Assembly (NCBI GenBank): GCA_020426325.1 | Contig: JAGQQG010000031.1 | Span: 1-62,602 of the forward strand | Reading direction: 5' to 3' | Origin: Planctomycetaceae bacterium | GTDB lineage: Bacteria > Planctomycetota > Planctomycetia > Planctomycetales > Planctomycetaceae | Length of the DNA: 62,602 nt | Shown here: positions 56,569 through 62,602 of the stretch, piece by piece | Numbering within the stretch: position 1 is the stretch's first letter | Layout: each line of letters opens with the position of its first letter | The notes under the pieces: model-generated | The model's input: the letters and a program-made list of their open reading frames with translations, nothing else | Database searches by the model: none | What the model was told of the DNA's origin: nothing | Translations under genes and position numbers: made by a program

Positions 56569-57066
56569 ATGGCGGGACCTTCCCGATGCCTCGTGAATGC
56601 AGCCAATCGAAAACGGAGTCTGGGCCCCGAACTGGCGAAAGTTGTGACCGCACTTCCACCCCCATCATGGATCGCTGAACTTGCGAGATCCGTCACAACT
56701 GTGATGCATGCTCAGGATGTCTTGGCACCAATTGGTTGCCATTACCATTTGGAGGATGGCGTCTGGGAAGTCACCATCTTTGCTTCCAAAACGGAAGTCG
56801 TTGGCGGAGAACAGGACGGGTTACGATTTCCATCCCGGTTTGTTTTGGACCTCAAGGCATTGCTCGACTTGTTTTCGTCTGTCGAAGCAGTCGAATGGCA
56901 GGCGCTCCCGCACGGCCCCGATGATGAATTTGGAGCCAACGTCGCTATCGTCGGGACCTATCAGGGTGGTGATGTCTGTCTCCGAATTCCCGCTGAAGCT
57001 CCTCAACGGTTTGAAGTCGGGCGTCTGGCAAACGTCTACGAAATGCGTTTCGTCGACGTCTGGTGA
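56569..57066 (+). CDS. Hypothetical protein, about 165 residues
   Basis: No family recognised. Residues 50-150 look like a compact mixed alpha/beta domain (WEVTIFASKTEVVGGEQDGL, LDLKALLDLFSSVEAVEWQA, VAIVGTYQGGDVCLRIP). No signal peptide or membrane helix, so probably cytoplasmic. The start is uncertain: the ATG at 56569 is chosen, but the frame is open upstream to 56383 and a shorter start at about 56701 is also possible. It converges on the LplT-PlsC-Aas gene with a gap of 70 bp. Confidence 0.6.
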   Translation: MAGPSRCLVNAANRKRSLGPELAKVVTALPPPSWIAELARSVTTVMHAQDVLAPIGCHYHLEDGVWEVTIFASKTEVVGGEQDGLRFPSRFVLDLKALLDLFSSVEAVEWQALPHGPDDEFGANVAIVGTYQGGDVCLRIPAEAPQRFEVGRLANVYEMRFVDVW

Positions 57067-57136
57067 CGAGGAATCAACCTCATCTGTATCGAAGTCTGGT
57101 TCCGGACTTCGCGCCGCTGTTCACCGAGATGCAGTT

Positions 57137-60100
57137 TCACTGATTCGTCGCTGCCACAGTCGCACCCGATTCATTCTGGTCTGCTGATGCGGAGGAGTGA
57201 TTCGTCTGATCCGAAGATGTGGACTTGGAACAAAACGCATCGAGTGCCATTTGCTGCAGGGCACGTAAATCAAGTTTTCCTGTTCCGAGAATCGGGATCT
57301 CGTCGACTTCGAGAAATCCGTCAGCAGTCGGCAGCCACAGATTGGGCAAGCCGGCATCACTGAGTTCCTTGAGAATCTGTTCAACGGGCTTGGAAAGCTT
57401 CCGGTGCAAAACAATCAATCGTTCCCCTTTTCGCTCGTCAGGAACCGCCGTCACCGCAACTGACAATGCGGGCATTTCATCCGACCCATTCTCTGAGTTG
57501 GGACTGTCGACAATGCGCATCAACTCCTGTTCAACCAGTAAATGGGGCACCATCTCGCCACCGATTTTCGAGAAGCGGCTCTGACGGCCCGTTATCTTGA
57601 TGAATCCCTCGTCGTCAATCAGAGCAATGTCGCCCGTGTTATACCAACCGTCGTGAATTACTTCGGCAGTCTTGTCCTCCTGATTGAGATAGCCTTTCAT
57701 CACATTCGGCCCTTTGATCATGAGAAGCCCCTCCGTGTTGAGGCCACGATCTTCGTGAGTGTCCGGGTTGACCACCTTAGCACTGCAACCAGGCAGGACG
57801 CGTCCGACCGTCCCGAGTTTGCATCCACTCTGGACCGTATTCAGACAACGACTGGGCGGAAGGTTCACCGCTGCTACAGGCGACAACTCCGTCGTCCCAT
57901 AACCTTCAGTTGGTTCAAAACCGAACTTTTCCTCAAATGCTTTGGCGACGGAAAGCGGCATCTTCTCCGCGCCGACGATCGCAAGGTTGAGATGGCTGAA
58001 TTGTTCGGGAGTGATCCGCTTGGTGTAGGTTTTCAGGAAGGTTGGAGTCGCAAACAGCATGGTGACTTTGTACTTCTGTGACAGTTTGCCCACCATGCGG
58101 GCTTCGAGCGGATTGTAGTGATAGACGCCGGTTGCCATGCTGCAAGCGGGGAACCACAGAGTGACGGTGTAACCGAAGGAATGGAAGAACGGCAGCACTC
58201 CCATCACACTCTCATCGGGAGGTGGACTCAACAGTTCCTCGATGGCATTGAGGTTCGATCCGACATTGGCATGCGTAAGCATGACCCCTTTGGGTTCACC
58301 GGTCGAACCGGAGGTGAAGATGATCGTGCACACATCGTCTGGATCAACCCGGTGGAGTCCCAGCGAACGTTCGAGTGCGCTCGCAGGCATCGCGTAGGTG
58401 CAGAGTGCTGCCGCGGCCTTGTCAGCACCAGTGACCTGTTCTTTAAGATCCTCAAGATAGACCACTTCCGCATCGGTGATGTGGCAGGGTCTCTTCTCCA
58501 GGAACCGACGACTGGTCAACACGTGCTTGATACCCGCCGCACGCACACAGTAGTTCAGTACCTCATCGTTCAGTGTGTAGTTCAGGTTGGCAGTGATCCG
58601 GCCCGACAGCGACACAGCCAGATTGGCCAACGCCCCACCAACGGACGGTGGCAGTAATAGACCAACGGTGTCTTCGTCTTTCGTGAACACGTTCCGCTCA
58701 AGCACGCGCTTGAATGCGAGTGCTCCGATCAATGAACGAGCACCAGTTGTTTCCAGTCCACTGGAATCAGCGAACTTGACCTTACTTTTCGTTCGCTTGC
58801 ATTGGCGAATGAACTGTCGGACAGGGATGACTTGGTTAGGTTTCTCGTATTCCATGGCTTTCACTCCCAGATGTTCGACGGCCTGACGGACCTGACTTGC
58901 ACTTTCCGGCTCAGCGATCGGTTCGCCGAACACCACAGTGACCGGATATGGCCACTTTCTCGGACGTTTCCAGAAGAATTTGCCCCCCTTGAAGCTGAAG
59001 ATACTTCCCCAGAGTCCATGAAGATAGACCGGGATCACAGGGCATCCGGTTCCAGAGACAATTCGCATCAGCCCTGGCTGAAACGCCTGCATCTGTCCAG
59101 TTCGCGTGATCTGTCCTTCAGCAAAGATGCAGACGAGTTCTCCCTCCATCAATGCTTCCTTGGCGGTTCGCAAGGAATGAACGATGGCTTTCGGGCCGTC
59201 CGTCGACTTGATCGGGATCACACGCATGGTCTTCGACAACCAGCGGAGTCCGAACATATTCGAGTAATCCCCCCAAACCAGAAAACGGATGATGCGGGTC
59301 GACAGCCCCATCAACAGCACTCCGTCCATGAAGGAGACATGATTGGCCACCAGCAGCGCCCCTCCCTGTTCCGGGAGATTCTCGTCGCCAACAACTCGTA
59401 CCTTGTAGATCGTACGGCTCGACAACCAGAACAGAAATCGCATCGTGATATCCGGCAACACCCGGAAGGCATCGATCACAACCGGGATGGTTCCCAGTCC
59501 AGCGACCATGAAGATTTGGGCCGGAGTGAGGTACAGAAAATCGTGCAGAAACCAGAAGAGTGCACACGACAACAGGATAAAGGCAAAGGCCACGAAGTTG
59601 CTGCCCGCCAGGATTGTTCCCCTGGTGCGGATGTCGCTTCGTGATTGGAGATACGAATCGAGCGGCACATTGAACAACCCTGCACTGACACCGAGGACTA
59701 GCAGGATCAGGCTGGAGAGCATGAAGCCCTCTCGTGTTGAAACATCAGTCGCTCCGTCAATCCAGTTGCCTGCGGCAAACAGCAAGAATGAACTGATGGC
59801 AATTCCCATTGCTCCCAATGGGACCAAACCCAACTCAACGCGTCCAGCTGACCAGTAGCCGGCCAAAACACTGCCTGAGCCAACTCCGACCACCAGAACA
59901 AAAAGAAGCACGCCGATCCACATCGGTTGAAGTCCAAGAGACTCGCCACCATACCGGTCGATGTTCAGCTGCGCCAGCGAGGCCATTGACCAGAAGAAGG
60001 CGACTCCCAAAGCGGCCCGCCACAAAGGACCATCGGACCAGAGCAGCTTCAGGGCCGGAATGGTTTCTGTGATCGGGTTAATGGTCATCTTTCGAGTCGG

Positions 60101-60748
60101 GTTGCCCGCCGGTTCGCGACCGATCAGGAGACTCATCGCTAGACCGGCTATTGCCATCCCCAGCAGGGCGGCAGCCGCCGGCCAGAAAGTGGCCATTGTC
60201 ACACCCTTGGCGATGTCGGGCTGCGTCAGTGAGTAGAGACCATATCCGGCCACCGTTCCAAGAGCAGAGGAAACGACCGTCGCGAGGCCCATGACGCCAT
60301 TACCCTTCGATAGGTGGTGCAGGTCCAACATTTCCGGGAGGCTTCCAAACTTCGCCGGCGAGAAGAGCGCACTTTGTGCCCCCATCAGCATGACGATTGC
60401 GAACAGGCTCCAGATATTGCCTGTCAATATCGTGGCAATTCCCAGCAACATGATCGCGAGTTCAGCGACTTTGCACCCGACAATCACGTCCCGCTTGCTA
60501 TGTCGATCCGCCAGTGAGCCGGCTGCGGGTGCAAGGAGCAGGTAGGGAACGGTGAAGCAAATTCCCCCTAACGCGAGTGATCCTGCCTCCCCCAGGTTGG
60601 GAATCTGCTGACCGATGGGGACGACCAGCCAACGCAACATATTGTCGTTAAATGTCCCCAGAAACTGGGTCAGCACGAGCCCCACGAAGCTGCGGGAACG
60701 GAGAGTTCCCTCGCGGTGTGCAGGCTGTGGGGGATCAGGTTTGGTCAT
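57137..60748 (-). CDS. LplT-PlsC-Aas trifunctional lysophospholipid transporter/acyltransferase/acyl-ACP synthetase
   Basis: A 1203-residue fusion of three proteins that recycle lysophospholipids. Residues about 15-415 form a 12-helix MFS lysophospholipid flippase like LplT (GTFNDNMLRWLVVP, ALFSPAKFGSLPEML). Residues about 440-640 are a PlsC-type acyltransferase with NHVSFMDGVLLMG (H-x4-D) and FAEGQITRTGQM. The remainder is an AMP-forming acyl-ACP/acyl-CoA synthetase with the P-loop IFTSGSTGEPKGVML, EGYGTTELSPV and YNTGDIALIDDEG. In E. coli LplT and Aas are separate neighbours; here one polypeptide does all three jobs, at the inner membrane. The start ATG at 60748 matches the family. Confidence 0.94.
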   Translation of the reverse strand: MTKPDPPQPAHREGTLRSRSFVGLVLTQFLGTFNDNMLRWLVVPIGQQIPNLGEAGSLALGGICFTVPYLLLAPAAGSLADRHSKRDVIVGCKVAELAIMLLGIATILTGNIWSLFAIVMLMGAQSALFSPAKFGSLPEMLDLHHLSKGNGVMGLATVVSSALGTVAGYGLYSLTQPDIAKGVTMATFWPAAAALLGMAIAGLAMSLLIGREPAGNPTRKMTINPITETIPALKLLWSDGPLWRAALGVAFFWSMASLAQLNIDRYGGESLGLQPMWIGVLLFVLVVGVGSGSVLAGYWSAGRVELGLVPLGAMGIAISSFLLFAAGNWIDGATDVSTREGFMLSSLILLVLGVSAGLFNVPLDSYLQSRSDIRTRGTILAGSNFVAFAFILLSCALFWFLHDFLYLTPAQIFMVAGLGTIPVVIDAFRVLPDITMRFLFWLSSRTIYKVRVVGDENLPEQGGALLVANHVSFMDGVLLMGLSTRIIRFLVWGDYSNMFGLRWLSKTMRVIPIKSTDGPKAIVHSLRTAKEALMEGELVCIFAEGQITRTGQMQAFQPGLMRIVSGTGCPVIPVYLHGLWGSIFSFKGGKFFWKRPRKWPYPVTVVFGEPIAEPESASQVRQAVEHLGVKAMEYEKPNQVIPVRQFIRQCKRTKSKVKFADSSGLETTGARSLIGALAFKRVLERNVFTKDEDTVGLLLPPSVGGALANLAVSLSGRITANLNYTLNDEVLNYCVRAAGIKHVLTSRRFLEKRPCHITDAEVVYLEDLKEQVTGADKAAAALCTYAMPASALERSLGLHRVDPDDVCTIIFTSGSTGEPKGVMLTHANVGSNLNAIEELLSPPPDESVMGVLPFFHSFGYTVTLWFPACSMATGVYHYNPLEARMVGKLSQKYKVTMLFATPTFLKTYTKRITPEQFSHLNLAIVGAEKMPLSVAKAFEEKFGFEPTEGYGTTELSPVAAVNLPPSRCLNTVQSGCKLGTVGRVLPGCSAKVVNPDTHEDRGLNTEGLLMIKGPNVMKGYLNQEDKTAEVIHDGWYNTGDIALIDDEGFIKITGRQSRFSKIGGEMVPHLLVEQELMRIVDSPNSENGSDEMPALSVAVTAVPDERKGERLIVLHRKLSKPVEQILKELSDAGLPNLWLPTADGFLEVDEIPILGTGKLDLRALQQMALDAFCSKSTSSDQTNHSSASADQNESGATVAATNQ

Positions 60749-61246
60749 TCGTGCGATGGAATGTGAGGGCCGATTCGCTTGATCTTCAGGTGGTGCAAGT
60801 CATCAGGTGATTGAGAGGCTCCGCAGTTTCAGGCGTGGAACGCGAAAGCATATCACGCAAATTCCTGTGAAGAAACGCTATCTGCTTCTGAGATCAGGGC
60901 TAAGGGGTCGGGGCGAGCTGCGCGATCGCAAGTCTGAAGGGAGGCTCCTGCCAAGCTGCAGCGGCCAAAAACTCGATCACTTGCTTCGCGGCTTCGCAGG
61001 AGCGAATCCCTCCCAATGTGGATGCACCTTGATCAAAAACCCTTGCGCCGCTCCTGAGATTGCCATGACGTGACCTCCATGTATTCCTTGAGAGATTTCA
61101 GGATTCCTGCGTCGAGTCAGATGTCCTACACTGTTGATCTGCAACAGGTTTGTGACAAAACTCATTTCCCCAAACGGATCCGGTTCGGATCATCCCCGTG
61201 GGCCGGTCTGCTCACATCCCGGCAGGATGTCATAGAAACTTTTCGG
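60749..61246. other. Divergent intergenic region upstream of the exosortase gene
   Basis: About 500 bp between the lipid-recycling gene and the exosortase gene. It contains the degenerate palindromic repeat listed next. The open frames here have no recognisable products. Confidence 0.45.
60939..61014. repeat. Degenerate palindromic repeat related to the 21554 element
   Basis: Left arm GGGAGGCTCCTGCCAAGCTG (60939 onward) and right arm ending GCAGGAGCGAATCCCTCCC (to 61014) are imperfect inverted repeats. They share the GGGAGG...CTCCTGC core with the repeat at 21554-21635. The left arm has lost a few bases relative to that element, suggesting an older copy. Confidence 0.6.
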
Positions 61247-62602
61247 ATGGCTACAGCCAAACCCACTGTAACGAGACAGGAAACCTCGACACTGCGAGTT
61301 TCGAGCGGTGTCCTGATTCCCTACTTGATAATTCTTCTGGCCCATGCGCCGCTCGTCTACGTCCATCTTCAACAATTGTGGTCGAGACCTCATTATCAGT
61401 TTTTTCCGCTGGTGTTGTTGGCCAGCTTCCTGCTGATCGTTTCCCGCGCTCGATCGATGGGTGAATGGGATGCAGTCACTCTCAAGTCTTTGTTATTGAG
61501 TCGCGGGCTGCTGGTGGCGAGTGCAGGCCTGTTGGGATTGTCATTTCTCAGGCTGTCACCGTTGGGAGCATATGCCTCTTTTCTGCTGACGATGGCTTCC
61601 TTGATTCTCCGACTGGGGATACCCGCCTGGGGACCCTGGAGTCTCCTGTTGCTCCTGATTCGAGTTCCCTATGGACAGGATGTGGCGCTCATCCAGTGGA
61701 TGCAGCGGATCACTACCAATCTCAGCAGTGTGGCACTGGACACAATTCACGTGGAACATATCGCGGAAGGCAACATCCTGACTTTTCCAGGCCGATCGCT
61801 GTTCGTCGAGGAAGCCTGTAGTGGCGTGGTTTCGATGCTCGCGATCGTGGCATGTGCAGGGATTCTCGCCGTATGGTGGAATCGGTCGTTTCTTCATGGT
61901 CTGACATTGATTGCCACCGGACTTTTCTGGGCAGGAGCCATGAATGTGGTCCGAGTGGTCACCATCGCAGTGGCGCTGGATCGCTTCGGCATTGATCTGA
62001 CTGAAGGATGGAGGCACGAAACGGTCGGACTGTTCGTGTTCGTCGTGAGTCTGATGGCCTTGTTCAGTACTGACAGGTTGCTACTCTTTCTGCTCGCACC
62101 AGTTCCGATGAACCCACTTTCCAGTTACTGGCCATACGCAGAGGAGAATTGGCTCGTCAGTTTTTGGAACCTCGGCACAGGTCGCGACACAGAAGAGGAC
62201 GTCTACGATTCCTACGGAGACTATGCAGAAGATTGGTCAAACCCCGTCTATGATGAAGAAGTGACCGCTAAATCGCGAATTGAGGATGATCATTCCGTGA
62301 AACCGTCGAGGATTCGACCGCGTCCCTGGGAATGGGCGTTCGCAATCCCGTTCCTGTTGGTGGGGGGAGCAGAGGTGTTTGCGGGCATCGGACCCTTTTC
62401 AGTGGCTCCGCCGGTGAGCCAGTCGGCATTGGATCTGGTTGCTACGGACTTGCCAGAGAACCTGGCAGGTTGGAAACAAGTTGATTTCGAGGTCCAGCAC
62501 CGGGATGGTTCGAGTGTGTTCGGAGAGCATTCAAGGTTGTGGACGTATCGAAATGGACCTTATCTCGTCCGTCTTTCGATCGATTTCGTTTTCCCAGAGT
62601 GG
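61247..62602 (+). CDS. Exosortase (XrtU type) with EpsI-like tail, cut by window edge
   Basis: The open frame from the ATG at 61247 runs 452 codons to the window end without a stop. Residues 20-300 contain about eight membrane helices and the exosortase catalytic triad: Cys-191 in EEACSGVVSM, Arg-236 in NVVRV and His-257 in GWRHETVG. Exosortases cleave PEP-CTERM-like sorting signals of proteins bound for the surface. After an acidic linker (EEDVYDSYGDYAEDW) and another helix comes a region with LPENLAGWKQVDFE, like the EpsI domain often found with exosortases. I recognise the planctomycete XrtU group; that assignment is from memory. No sorting substrate is in the window. Confidence 0.9.
   Translation, partial: MATAKPTVTRQETSTLRVSSGVLIPYLIILLAHAPLVYVHLQQLWSRPHYQFFPLVLLASFLLIVSRARSMGEWDAVTLKSLLLSRGLLVASAGLLGLSFLRLSPLGAYASFLLTMASLILRLGIPAWGPWSLLLLLIRVPYGQDVALIQWMQRITTNLSSVALDTIHVEHIAEGNILTFPGRSLFVEEACSGVVSMLAIVACAGILAVWWNRSFLHGLTLIATGLFWAGAMNVVRVVTIAVALDRFGIDLTEGWRHETVGLFVFVVSLMALFSTDRLLLFLLAPVPMNPLSSYWPYAEENWLVSFWNLGTGRDTEEDVYDSYGDYAEDWSNPVYDEEVTAKSRIEDDHSVKPSRIRPRPWEWAFAIPFLLVGGAEVFAGIGPFSVAPPVSQSALDLVATDLPENLAGWKQVDFEVQHRDGSSVFGEHSRLWTYRNGPYLVRLSIDFVFPEW

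Noticed and set aside
56159..56668. 170-codon N-terminal extension of the gamma-glutamyltransferase
   Set aside because: It would bury the signal peptide inside the protein; the ATG at 56158 places it at the N-terminus.
60807..61073. 88-codon open frame upstream of the exosortase gene
   Set aside because: It runs through a palindromic repeat and has no recognisable product or ribosome site.

Overview
The window reads as a chromosomal segment of a planctomycete, most likely from the order Planctomycetales. The evidence is the mix of families: a DUF1501 protein next to a giant cytochrome/WD40/DUF1549/DUF1553 protein, DUF1571 and DUF1598 secreted proteins, an exosortase of the XrtU type, a sulfatase, a secreted EF-hand protein, Tat-exported enzymes and an HpnC/HpnD pair. 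No rRNA, phage, insertion sequence or CRISPR array is visible. Genes are mostly single or in short runs of two to four, on both strands, with intergenic gaps that often carry palindromic repeats.

Layout. 1-4.7 kb: truncated GNAT gene divergent from a nine-EF-hand exported protein, a putative outer-membrane barrel protein with a structured 5' region, and a MenI-like thioesterase. 4.7-9.2 kb: guaA and a large ABC exporter carrying a zinc ribbon and a DUF1854 tail. 9.6-12.1 kb: a small membrane protein and a secreted or membrane protein of unknown function, each followed by a copy of a ~185-bp repeat whose central ~72 bp is inverted between the two copies. 12.1-18.4 kb: quinone oxidoreductase, then kdsB, pyrG and truB, then a secreted alpha-toroid-like protein. 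18.9-24.8 kb: surE, maf, dus, hpnC and hpnD, then a DUF1571 protein. 25.0-30.7 kb: tRNA-Cys, hydroxypyruvate-isomerase-like and beta-lactamase-like genes, mutM and a DUF1598 protein. 30.9-38.8 kb: isochorismatase-like hydrolase, a glyoxylate aminotransferase overlapping a type III PLP enzyme, an enolase-superfamily dehydratase, a BatA-like vWA protein and a second type III PLP enzyme. 38.9-46.8 kb: tRNA-Gln, a DinG-like helicase, a PhyH oxygenase, a sulfatase, a membrane protein, a PIN toxin-antitoxin pair and a DUF1501 protein. 46.8-62.6 kb: the 1699-residue cytochrome/propeller protein, an iron-type alcohol dehydrogenase, a serine-racemase/hydroxyaspartate-dehydratase-like enzyme, a gamma-glutamyltransferase, an LplT-PlsC-Aas fusion and a truncated exosortase.

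Functional links. kdsB (Kdo activation) and the LplT-PlsC-Aas fusion point to a Gram-negative type envelope. HpnC and HpnD give a path towards squalene, but HpnE is not in the window. Three enzyme types resembling the beta-hydroxyaspartate cycle (aminotransferase, aldolase-like, dehydratase-like) occur here, two of them with overlapping reading frames. That is a hypothesis, not an assignment.

The most unusual non-coding signal is the pair of repeats at 9970-10154 and 11915-12096 with oppositely oriented cores. Several other inverted-repeat families sit just after stop codons or between convergent genes. All family names come from recognising motifs by eye; no database search was possible.
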